Under the pieces are notes generated by a model. The model saw only the letters and a program-made list of their open reading frames with translations. It did not search any database and was not told the DNA's origin. A program made the translations under genes and the position numbers. From Comamonadaceae bacterium (GTDB lineage: Bacteria > Pseudomonadota > Gammaproteobacteria > Burkholderiales > Burkholderiaceae), in the NCBI GenBank assembly GCA_947505995.1, contig CANNNB010000106.1, positions 1 through 7,856 on the forward strand: 7,856 nt of DNA. Reading direction: 5' to 3'. Positions 1 to 5,578 of the stretch are shown in pieces (the stretch's first letter is position 1; the number at the start of each line of letters is the position of its first letter).

Positions 1-179
1 AGCAGCGCGAAAATGAAGGCAGAGCCTTCGTCCAAACCGCTGAAGAATTGTTTCGCAATAATTGCGGCGAGTGAACCGTAAAGGTAGAAGTCGTACCATT
101 CAAATACCGTACCTAGGGAAGAAGCAAAAATAACCTTCTTCTCTTCGGCCGACATTGGGCGCGGGTCTGTTGTAGCCAT
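1..179 (-). CDS. MHS-family MFS transporter, N-terminal fragment (runs off left edge)
   Basis: Reading the minus strand from the ATG at 179 gives 59 residues with no stop before the window edge. It starts MATTDPRPMSAEEKKVIFAS and continues with GTVFEWYDFYLYGSLA at residues 23-38. That motif is the hallmark of the first membrane segment of the metabolite:H+ symporter (MHS) branch of the major facilitator superfamily, which includes the KgtP, ProP and ShiA-like proteins. Family members have 12 membrane helices and about 430-550 residues, and import organic acids, osmolytes or related solutes with protons. The short polar N-terminus before the first helix is normal. The start is supported by a GGAGAC ribosome binding site at 186-191, six bases upstream. 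The gene is divergent from the DUF4212 gene and has a long structured leader. The substrate cannot be told from this fragment. Confidence 0.9.
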   Translation of the reverse strand, partial: MATTDPRPMSAEEKKVIFASSLGTVFEWYDFYLYGSLAAIIAKQFFSGLDEGSAFIFAL

Positions 180-185
180 TGAGCT

Positions 186-191
186 GTCTCC
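186..191 (-). promoter_or_regulatory. Ribosome binding site of the MHS transporter
   Basis: On the minus strand GGAGAC lies six bases before the ATG at 179, a strong Shine-Dalgarno sequence that fixes the start. It directly follows the six-U run of the terminator-like hairpin, so folding of that hairpin would also lie close to the translation start. Confidence 0.75.
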
Positions 192-217
192 AAAAAATAG
201 CCTTCGACAGGAAGGCT
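192..217 (-). terminator. Terminator-like hairpin in the transporter leader (candidate attenuator)
   Basis: On the minus strand the arms AGCCTTC and GAAGGCT (217-211 and 205-199) pair perfectly over 7 bp around a 5-base loop. They are followed by A and then six T residues at 197-192. This is the layout of an intrinsic terminator, but it sits inside the 5' leader of the transporter, immediately before its ribosome binding site, rather than after a gene. No gene on this strand ends just upstream. The stem is short and only moderately GC-rich, so termination may be partial. A conditional attenuator is my inference. Confidence 0.45.
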
Positions 218-218
218 T

Positions 219-272
219 GAGCGCATTTTTAAGGCGCGCTCTGACCCCCCTCTGACGCGAAACCAACAGGGG
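219..272 (-). other. Further potential stem-loops in the transporter leader
   Basis: Two more self-complementary segments lie in the presumed leader upstream of the terminator-like hairpin. GAGCGC/GCGCTC arms at 241-236 and 224-219 enclose an 11-base loop. CCCCTG/CAGAGGGG arms at 272-267 and 254-247 pair with one bulged base. The loop of the first carries GCCTT (235-231), which could pair with AAGGC (204-200) and so break the terminator-like stem. I recognise no known riboswitch class here, and short pairings like these can arise by chance. Confidence 0.3.
239..256. repeat. Direct repeat CTCTGAC, 11 bp apart
   Basis: CTCTGAC occurs at 239-245 and again at 250-256, start to start 11 bp. A shorter CTGAC match at 273-277 is 21 bp further on from the CTGAC at 252. 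These distances are near one and two turns of the helix, as in some regulator binding sites. The copies are short and could be coincidental. Confidence 0.3.
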
Positions 273-300
273 CTGACAGATTAGGGTGAAACCCTAATAT
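273..300 (+). promoter_or_regulatory. Candidate promoter of the DUF4212 gene
   Basis: CTGACA at 273-278 matches five of six bases of a sigma-70 -35 box. TAATAT at 295-300 matches four of six bases of a -10 box, with 16 bp between them. The inverted repeat at 280-298 fills the spacer, so a protein bound there would cover this promoter. Transcription would start near 307, about 70 bases before the DUF4212 start codon. The assignment rests on consensus matching only. Confidence 0.35.
280..298. promoter_or_regulatory. Perfect inverted repeat, candidate shared operator
   Basis: The arms ATTAGGGT (280-287) and ACCCTAAT (291-298) are exact reverse complements separated by GAA. The repeat lies in the divergent intergenic region, in the spacer of the candidate rightward promoter and just after the -10 box of the candidate leftward promoter. 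That geometry fits the operator of a dimeric regulator controlling both transport genes. A related AGGGT half-site appears at 335-339. The repeat could instead form an RNA hairpin, but no T run follows it. The identity of any regulator is unknown. Confidence 0.5.
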
Positions 301-305
301 TTATT

Positions 306-334
306 TTTATATGGTGGGATAGGCTAAAAAACAA
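306..334 (-). promoter_or_regulatory. Candidate promoter of the MHS transporter
   Basis: On the minus strand TTGTTT (334-329) and TATAAA (311-306) are separated by exactly 17 bp. The -10 box matches five of six consensus bases and the -35 box three of six. Transcription would begin near 299, which places the inverted repeat at about +1 to +19, a classical repressor position, and leaves a leader of about 120 bases before the ATG at 179. Confidence 0.45.
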
Positions 335-360
335 GGGTAAACACTGAGTTCAACCAACTC

Positions 361-381
361 ATGAGATCATCAAGGCCATGA
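361..381 (+). other. Six-codon upstream ORF overlapping the DUF4212 start
   Basis: ATG at 361 opens a frame reading MRSSRP and ending in a TGA at 379-381 that overlaps the ATG of the DUF4212 gene (ATGA). It could couple translation or be coincidence. No good Shine-Dalgarno sequence precedes it, so support is weak. Confidence 0.15.
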
Positions 382-653
382 CACACACCCTCTCTCAATC
401 AGAGTTTGCTGCGCGCGTGATGCGATTGCGTTTGGTCCTGTTGCTCATTTGGGGCAGCGTTACTTTTTGTGTGGCTTTTTTTGCCCGCGATTTCAATTTC
501 AATGTGCTGGGCAGGCCCTTCGGATTTTGGATGGCCGCACAAGGCTCAGTGCTCATGTTTTTGGCCATTACCTGGACCTATGCATTGCTGGTGAACCGCT
601 GGGAAAGACAAATACAAACCCCATCGGATACTGAGACTTCTGCTCAGTCCTGA
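378..653 (+). CDS. DUF4212 family protein, putative sodium/solute symporter small subunit
   Basis: This 91-residue protein has two hydrophobic segments, about residues 17-35 and 49-73. The diagnostic stretch between and into the second is FFARDFNFNVLGRPFGFW followed by MAAQG (34-56). The short polar tail after residue 76 presumably lies in the cytoplasm. This matches DUF4212, small inner-membrane proteins normally encoded directly before a large sodium:solute symporter (SSS) subunit related to acetate permease. Here no SSS gene follows: the next gene converges from the other strand. The only transporter beside it is the divergent MHS protein. The start at 378 is chosen because it gives the usual short N-terminus, but its AAGG (372-375) is only two bases from the ATG, which is too close to be ideal. 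A GTG at 417 or an ATG at 420 is possible but would trim the region before the first helix. Confidence 0.85.
   Translation: MTHTLSQSEFAARVMRLRLVLLLIWGSVTFCVAFFARDFNFNVLGRPFGFWMAAQGSVLMFLAITWTYALLVNRWERQIQTPSDTETSAQS
630..648. other. Small hairpin at the convergent gene junction
   Basis: ACTGAG (630-635) and CTCAGT (643-648) form a 6-bp stem with a 7-base loop at the very end of the DUF4212 coding region, just past the end of the minus-strand operon. There is no T run on either side, so it is not a canonical intrinsic terminator. It is the only fold I see that could serve as a two-way end signal between two genes with no bases between them. Confidence 0.25.
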
Positions 654-1319
654 CTATTTGGTGGGGGGTGACCTGCGAATGCCCACAGGCAGTTTGCCCG
701 CATCTAACCAGTCGGCACTTTCAAACCACGCATCGCCTTGAACATAGGCACGCAGCATGGGCAATGCGTCTTGTCCCCAAAATATTTGACCGTTGACCAC
801 CATGCTGGGCACGCCAAACAAGCCCAGGTCGATGGCCTGTTGGGTTTGCTGTTGAAGCATTTGTTTCACTTCTACAGACTGAGGGTCTTTCAACGTTAAA
901 TGCGCTTGGCTGAGCAAGTGCAATTGCAATGCGGCAAACCGCTCAGCATCTGCCGCCTCTAGCCCAGTGCACCACACATGTTTGAAAATACTTTCCACCA
1001 CATAGCGGTTGGGTTCGCCGTTGTCTGTGGCTGCTACGGCCAAACGCAGCAGCGCCAAAGAGTTAAACGGATGCGACGCCGGCATTTGCAAATCGGTGCC
1101 CTGTTGTTTGGCCAACCACATCACTTGCCGGTAAGTCCACTCGCGCTTACCAGACATTTCGGCAGGGCCCAATTGGCCATGGTGTTTGAGCATGGCGCCA
1201 AACACAACGGGGTGGTAATGCACGCGGTGGCTAATGCCTTCTAAAGCTTTGGGCAAAGCTTGAAACGCCAACCAAGCATAGGGCGAGATGAAGTCGAAAT
1301 AAAAATGAATTTCTTTCAT
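654..1319 (-). CDS. DsbA-family / 2-hydroxychromene-2-carboxylate isomerase-like protein
   Basis: This is a 221-residue soluble protein. It begins MKEIHFYFDFISPYAWLA, the signature of the kappa-class GST/HCCA isomerase group of the DsbA thioredoxin fold, with Ser12 at the position of the catalytic serine that replaces the DsbA cysteine pair. Further family marks are HPFNSLALLRL at 83-93 and FGVPSMVVNGQIFWGQDAL at 168-186, which includes the cis-proline (Pro171). Length matches the family. In naphthalene pathways NahD isomerises 2-hydroxychromene-2-carboxylate using glutathione. No aromatic-degradation gene is visible here, so the real substrate is unknown and a glutathione-dependent isomerase or transferase role is inferred. 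It is the last gene of the operon. Its ATG overlaps the DUF1289 stop by 4 bp (ATGA), implying coupled translation, and its stop abuts the end of the convergent DUF4212 gene. Confidence 0.85.
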   Translation of the reverse strand: MKEIHFYFDFISPYAWLAFQALPKALEGISHRVHYHPVVFGAMLKHHGQLGPAEMSGKREWTYRQVMWLAKQQGTDLQMPASHPFNSLALLRLAVAATDNGEPNRYVVESIFKHVWCTGLEAADAERFAALQLHLLSQAHLTLKDPQSVEVKQMLQQQTQQAIDLGLFGVPSMVVNGQIFWGQDALPMLRAYVQGDAWFESADWLDAGKLPVGIRRSPPTK

Positions 1320-1588
1320 GGCTTTGTGGTCTGAAGCCGCTTGGCACTGCGCAACTTAATTTGTTGCCACACTTCACGTTGCTGAGCACTTTGCATTTGC
1401 CCCCACGCACCAATTTCGTCCAAGCTTCTAAGACAGCCTTCGCACACGCCTTCGATGGGATGAACCACACACACAGAAACACAAGGCGAAGGCACGAAGG
1501 GATCGTCGCTGGCCAAGACTTGATCGGCACGAAGTTGTAAACGAGACAAGAGGCTCATGGCTTGGTGCTTAATTCTTTGAAGTCGCAT
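1316..1588 (-). CDS. DUF1289 domain four-cysteine protein
   Basis: The 90-residue product carries SPCVSVC at 34-40 and CEGCLRSLDEIGAW at 49-62. Together these form the DUF1289 signature (C-x3-C ... C-x2-C, then a Leu-Asp-Glu-Ile segment and Trp), with Cys36, Cys40, Cys49 and Cys52 as likely metal ligands. Members are small proteins often described as putative Fe-S or zinc proteins; their function is not established. No signal peptide or membrane segment is seen, so it should be cytoplasmic. The start at 1588 overlaps the HMG-CoA lyase stop by one base (TAATG), typical of translational coupling. An internal ATG at 1558 would give an 80-residue product that still has the whole domain. At its 3' end it overlaps the isomerase-like gene by 4 bp. 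Confidence 0.88.
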   Translation of the reverse strand: MRLQRIKHQAMSLLSRLQLRADQVLASDDPFVPSPCVSVCVVHPIEGVCEGCLRSLDEIGAWGQMQSAQQREVWQQIKLRSAKRLQTTKP

Positions 1589-2496
1589 TATCCCAAACGC
1601 TTGCTGAGGGTGGCTGTGGCCACACGTGAGCCCGATTTGCGTTGCAAGAAATTGCTGATGAACGCACCCGCGTCAACCAGCTTGTCTAAGTCAATGCCGG
1701 TTTCAATGCCCATGCCGTGCAGCATATAGACCACATCTTCGGTGGCCACATTGCCCGTGGCCCCTTTGGCATAGGGACAGCCGCCCAAGCCCGCCACCGA
1801 GGCATCGTATTGCCACACGCCCATTTCCAAACTGGCCAAGGTGTTGGCCAAAGCTTGGCCATAGGTGTCGTGAAAATGTCCGGAAATATCATTCAAGTCG
1901 TAGTGCTTCAAAGTGGCTTCCATGGCGGCTTGCACTTTGCGCGGGGTGCCCACACCAATGGTGTCGGCCACACCCAAATGCTGCACGCCAATGCTCTTCA
2001 TGAGCTTGGCCAAACGCTCTACGCTGGCAGGCGGCACATCGCCTTCGTAAGGGCAAGCCACCACACACGACATGGCACCGCGCACATAAATGCCCGCAGC
2101 CAGCGCAGCCTCCACCACAGGTGCAAAACGTTGAATACTTTCTTCAATGCTGCAGTTGATGTTCTTCTGGCTGAAGGCTTCACTGGCGGCTGCAAAGACC
2201 ACAATTTCATGCGGCTGGCTGTGCTGTGCGGCTTGAAAACCTTGCATGTTGGGCGTGAGCACAGAGTAGCGAACACCTGCTTGGCGCTTGATGCCGGCCA
2301 TGACTTGGGCGTTGTCGGCCATTTGGGGCACCCACTTGGGACTGACAAAACTGGTGACTTCAATTTCTTTCAAACCCGCAGCTTGCAGCAGATGCACCAA
2401 TTCAATTTTCACAGCCGCTGGCACAGCTTGTTTTTCATTTTGCAAGCCATCTCTGGGGCCAACGTCGACCAATTTAACGCGGGAAGGAATTGTCAT
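1588..2496 (-). CDS. liuE: Hydroxymethylglutaryl-CoA lyase
   Basis: This 302-residue enzyme cleaves (S)-3-hydroxy-3-methylglutaryl-CoA to acetoacetate and acetyl-CoA, the last step of leucine breakdown. It is a TIM-barrel metal-dependent lyase. KLVDVGPRDGLQNE at 8-21 supplies Arg15 and Asp16, EVTSFVSPKWVPQMAD at 46-61 includes Glu46, and GHFHDTYGQA at 206-215 gives metal ligands His207 and His209. The signature loop GLGGCPYAKGATGN at 236-249 has catalytic Cys240 and Asn249. Every catalytic or metal-binding position I can align to the human enzyme is kept, and the length matches the usual bacterial enzyme (about 300). It lies 27 bp after the dehydrogenase gene, with no strong Shine-Dalgarno sequence before its ATG, and is coupled to the following DUF1289 gene. 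The name mvaB is also used for this enzyme. Confidence 0.96.
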   Translation of the reverse strand: MTIPSRVKLVDVGPRDGLQNEKQAVPAAVKIELVHLLQAAGLKEIEVTSFVSPKWVPQMADNAQVMAGIKRQAGVRYSVLTPNMQGFQAAQHSQPHEIVVFAAASEAFSQKNINCSIEESIQRFAPVVEAALAAGIYVRGAMSCVVACPYEGDVPPASVERLAKLMKSIGVQHLGVADTIGVGTPRKVQAAMEATLKHYDLNDISGHFHDTYGQALANTLASLEMGVWQYDASVAGLGGCPYAKGATGNVATEDVVYMLHGMGIETGIDLDKLVDAGAFISNFLQRKSGSRVATATLSKRLG

Positions 2497-2523
2497 GTTG
2501 AGAGTCTAACGAAATTTTGAAAA

Positions 2524-3459
2524 TTAATAACCACGTACTTTGTCAACTCGACCTTCAATGAACTGCCCTGCATAGACAGCTTGAATTTTGCCTGCAATTT
2601 GCGCAATGCTTTCTTCGCGCAAAGTGCGCGCTGAGGTGTGCGGCGTGACCACAATTTTGGGGTGCTTCCAAAAGGCGTGGTCTTGCGGCAATGGCTCTAC
2701 TCTGAAGACATCGAGGGTGGCACCGGCCATGTGACCTTGGTCTAATTGATTGATTAAATCTTGATCGACCACGTGCTTGCCGCGCGCCACATTGATTAAA
2801 AAAGCGCCCGCTTGAAGCTGAGACAAGTTGGCATGGTTCAAAATATTTTCGGTCTCTGATGTGAGGGGCAACAAATTGACCAAGACCTTGGTGGCTTGCA
2901 AAAATGCAGGCAACTGCTCAGGGCCGGTGAAACTTTGAACACCTGCCAAATGTTTGGGCGAGCGGCTCCACACATTGACGGGAAACTCAAACTGCTGCAG
3001 CGCTTGGGCCACCTTGCTGCCCAACACACCAGCACCCAAAATACCTACCGAAAATTCAGAACGCAAAGCTGGCTTGCGATATGACCAGCGCTGCTCGGGT
3101 TGGTCTTTGTCGTAATGGTTAAATTCCCGAAAATAACGAATGACAGCGTGGCACACATACTCTGACATTTGAACCGACATACCGGCGTCGTTCAAGCGCA
3201 CAATGTTCAATGATTCTGGCAAGTTCAGCTTAAGCAATGCATCGACACCTGCACCTAGGTTGAACAAATTTTGCAATTGGGTTTGCTCATCGATGAAACT
3301 TTGCGGCGGCGACCACACCACGGCATGGTCTGCCAGTTTGGGGGCTTGCCCAGCTGGGGCGGCCTGCCACTCCCAAATGTCAACACCAGGCAAGGCTTGG
3401 CGAAAGCCCTCTAGCCAAGGTTCGGCTTTGGTGTTGGTGCAACAAAAAACTATTTTCAT
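2524..3459 (-). CDS. ghrA: 2-hydroxyacid dehydrogenase, GhrA type (glyoxylate/hydroxypyruvate reductase A)
   Basis: From the ATG at 3459 the protein has 311 residues, close to E. coli GhrA. The frame stays open back to 3522, but that extension overlaps the end of the carboxylase gene. The shorter product begins MKIVFCC as relatives do, with an AAGG (3463-3466) just upstream, so I chose it. It is a D-isomer 2-hydroxyacid dehydrogenase: the Rossmann loop VGILGAGVLGSKVAQ is at 138-152, and the catalytic triad is Arg226 (NVARG), Glu255 (VEPL) and His274 (TPHTSA). GhrA enzymes reduce glyoxylate, hydroxypyruvate and related 2-oxoacids with NAD(P)H in the cytosol. It lies 10 bp after the carboxylase biotin subunit and 27 bp before HMG-CoA lyase, so it is co-transcribed with leucine catabolism although it has no canonical step there. 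Reduction of a branched 2-oxoacid such as 4-methyl-2-oxopentanoate is possible but only inferred. Confidence 0.88.
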   Translation of the reverse strand: MKIVFCCTNTKAEPWLEGFRQALPGVDIWEWQAAPAGQAPKLADHAVVWSPPQSFIDEQTQLQNLFNLGAGVDALLKLNLPESLNIVRLNDAGMSVQMSEYVCHAVIRYFREFNHYDKDQPEQRWSYRKPALRSEFSVGILGAGVLGSKVAQALQQFEFPVNVWSRSPKHLAGVQSFTGPEQLPAFLQATKVLVNLLPLTSETENILNHANLSQLQAGAFLINVARGKHVVDQDLINQLDQGHMAGATLDVFRVEPLPQDHAFWKHPKIVVTPHTSARTLREESIAQIAGKIQAVYAGQFIEGRVDKVRGY

Positions 3460-3469
3460 AGGCCTTAGT

Positions 3470-5563
3470 TTACGCAAGCTTGAGCAACTCTGCTCCCTCT
3501 GCAATTTGATCCCCCGGCGCATACAACAATTCCATCACTTCGCCATCTTTGGGCGCAGCAATGGTGTGCTCCATTTTCATGGCCTCCATGACTGCCAATG
3601 TTTGGCCAGCCTTGACCTTGTCGCCCACTTTGACAGAAAACGACACCACCTTGCCGGGCATGGGCGCGGCAAGGCCACCCTTTTCGTCTTGTGCACCTTC
3701 GGCATGGGCCAAGGGGTGAATGATGCGAATGCGCGTAGCACCTGCTTGGGTGAACACATGGGCCAGCTCGGCTGCTTGACCGGGTTTGCCATGTTGCAAC
3801 ACCACTTCGCTGCTAACGCGTTGGCCTTGCCATGTGACATTTAGAGCATGGGGTGTGACGTTCGGTGTGACGTTCGGTGTGACGTTCGGTGTGACATTGG
3901 CTGGCACAAACTCAAAATCATCTTGCGGACCATTTGCACCCGGCCCTGCCGCATCACCCCATGTGAGTTGCATGGCGCCGTGGTGCGCACAGTGCAACCA
4001 AGCCGTATGCATTTCACCCGCAAATTCCAATGGAAATCTGCGGCTGGTTTCTGCATGCGATTGCCATCCATCGCTTTTGCTAAACGGGTCATTGCCTTGT
4101 TTGGCATATTCTTGATGCAGGGTGTGCGCCACCACCGCAGCAGCAGCCACATTCAAGCCCACCTTTTCTTGATGAAACAACACATCGGCTTCTCGCGGAA
4201 TAAGGGCCGTGTCTAAGCGTGCCTCCGCAAAAGAAGCACTGTTTAGCACATGCCTTAAAAACTGCAGGTTGGTAGACAAACCCACCACTTGCGTTTGCGC
4301 CAAGGACTGGTCTAGCAAGGCCAAGGCTTGCTGGCGCGTGTCGCCATGCACAATGAGTTTGGCCACCATGGAATCGTAATATGGGCTGATGGTGTCGCCT
4401 TGACGCACACCATCGTCAAAGCGCACCGAGCCTCTTTCAAATGCGGTGTGCGCGGGCTTTTTGTAAACCTGTAAATGACCAGTGGCCGGCAGAAAATTGT
4501 TATCAGGTGTTTCCGCGCAAATGCGCGCTTCAATGGCGTGGCCAGTTAATTTAATTTCGTCTTGCTTCAGCGGCAAAGCTTCGCCACTTGCCACACGCAA
4601 CTGCCATTCCACCAAATCCAAACCCGTAACCGCTTCAGTCACAGGATGCTCCACTTGCAGACGTGTATTCATCTCCATGAAGAAAAAGTGCATGTCCACT
4701 TGACCTGTCGCCTTGTTGTCGCGTTGCTCCACAATAAATTCAACGGTGCCAGCACCTACATAGTTCACTGCGCGTGCTGCGGCCACCGCGGCTTCGCCCA
4801 TTTGCTTGCGCAAAGCTTCTGACATGCCTGGTGCAGGCGCTTCTTCCAATACTTTTTGATGGCGTCGCTGCACCGAGCAATCGCGCTCCATGAGGTAAAC
4901 GCAGTTGCCATGCGAATCGCCAAACACTTGAATCTCAATGTGGCGTGGCCGTTGCACATATTTTTCTATCAGCACTGCTTGGTCACCAAAACTGTTTTGC
5001 GCTTCACGCTGGCACGATGCCAATGCCGCTGCAAAGTCTTCCGATTTTTCTACCGCGCGCATGCCCTTGCCACCGCCACCTGCACTGGCTTTGATAAGCA
5101 CGGGGTATCCAATGCGATCGGCTTCGCGTTGTAACAGCTCGGGGTTTTGATCTGAACCGTGATAGCCCGGAACCAAAGGCACGCCAGCCTTTTCCATCAG
5201 CCGCTTCGATTCAGCTTTCAAACCCATGGCTTGAATGGCCGATGCAGGTGGGCCAATAAAGACCACGCCTGCTTTGGCACAGGCCTGTGCAAAGGCTTCG
5301 TTCTCGCTCAAAAAACCATAGCCTGGGTGAATGGCTTGTGCGCCTGTGGCTTTGGCCGCTTCGATGATGGCTTCCCAACGCAAGTAGCTGTCTTTGGGGG
5401 CCGAGCCGCCCACATGAATGGCTTGGTCACAAGCGGCCACATGTTTGGCGTTGGCATCAGCGTCCGAATACACCGCCACAGTTTGTATGCCCATGCGCTT
5501 GGCTGTGGCCGCCACGCGGCAAGCAATTTCGCCGCGGTTGGCAATCAGAATTTTTTTAAACAT
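3470..5563 (-). CDS. liuD: Methylcrotonyl-CoA carboxylase, biotin-containing (alpha) subunit
   Basis: This 697-residue subunit carboxylates its own biotin with ATP and bicarbonate and passes CO2 to the carboxyltransferase partner, which turns 3-methylcrotonyl-CoA into 3-methylglutaconyl-CoA. The biotin carboxylase domain fills about residues 1-450: KILIANRGEIACRV at 4-17, HPGYGFLSEN at 79-88, the ATP-grasp glycine loop KASAGGGGKGM at 158-168, and EMNTRLQVEHPVTE at 297-310. A linker/BT region follows at about 500-620. The biotinyl domain spans about 629-697 with EAMKMEH at 660-666, so Lys663 is the biotinylation site. Four NVTP repeats at 556-571 lengthen the linker. The start has TAGG six bases upstream and lies 15 bp after the hydratase gene. 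The specificity call comes from the neighbours; propionyl- or geranyl-CoA carboxylase subunits look similar. Confidence 0.93.
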   Translation of the reverse strand: MFKKILIANRGEIACRVAATAKRMGIQTVAVYSDADANAKHVAACDQAIHVGGSAPKDSYLRWEAIIEAAKATGAQAIHPGYGFLSENEAFAQACAKAGVVFIGPPASAIQAMGLKAESKRLMEKAGVPLVPGYHGSDQNPELLQREADRIGYPVLIKASAGGGGKGMRAVEKSEDFAAALASCQREAQNSFGDQAVLIEKYVQRPRHIEIQVFGDSHGNCVYLMERDCSVQRRHQKVLEEAPAPGMSEALRKQMGEAAVAAARAVNYVGAGTVEFIVEQRDNKATGQVDMHFFFMEMNTRLQVEHPVTEAVTGLDLVEWQLRVASGEALPLKQDEIKLTGHAIEARICAETPDNNFLPATGHLQVYKKPAHTAFERGSVRFDDGVRQGDTISPYYDSMVAKLIVHGDTRQQALALLDQSLAQTQVVGLSTNLQFLRHVLNSASFAEARLDTALIPREADVLFHQEKVGLNVAAAAVVAHTLHQEYAKQGNDPFSKSDGWQSHAETSRRFPLEFAGEMHTAWLHCAHHGAMQLTWGDAAGPGANGPQDDFEFVPANVTPNVTPNVTPNVTPHALNVTWQGQRVSSEVVLQHGKPGQAAELAHVFTQAGATRIRIIHPLAHAEGAQDEKGGLAAPMPGKVVSFSVKVGDKVKAGQTLAVMEAMKMEHTIAAPKDGEVMELLYAPGDQIAEGAELLKLA
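3852..3899. repeat. 12-bp tandem repeat (4 copies) within the carboxylase gene
   Basis: The plus-strand unit GGTGTGACGTTC occurs at 3852-3863, 3864-3875 and 3876-3887 without change. It occurs a fourth time at 3888-3899 with two substitutions. On the coding strand each unit gives Asn-Val-Thr-Pro. Because the unit is a multiple of three, gain or loss of copies keeps the frame. The repeat lies in the linker between the biotin carboxylase and biotinyl domains. Confidence 0.95.
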
Positions 5564-5578
5564 GGTTGGCCTATTTTT

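Noticed and set aside
192..272. Known riboswitch in the transporter leader
   Set aside because: Folded elements are present, but I could match no conserved core of a riboswitch class I know, so only a generic attenuator candidate is reported.
1717..2520. Long open frame on the plus strand across the HMG-CoA lyase gene
   Set aside because: It lies wholly opposite a gene with all catalytic motifs intact, its translation resembles no family, and it is rich in His, Gly and Cys as expected from the complementary strand of a codon-biased gene.
3460..3522. Extended start of the GhrA-type gene at 3522
   Set aside because: It would add 21 residues overlapping the carboxylase gene end. The relatives begin at the MKIVFCC position, which has its own AAGG upstream.
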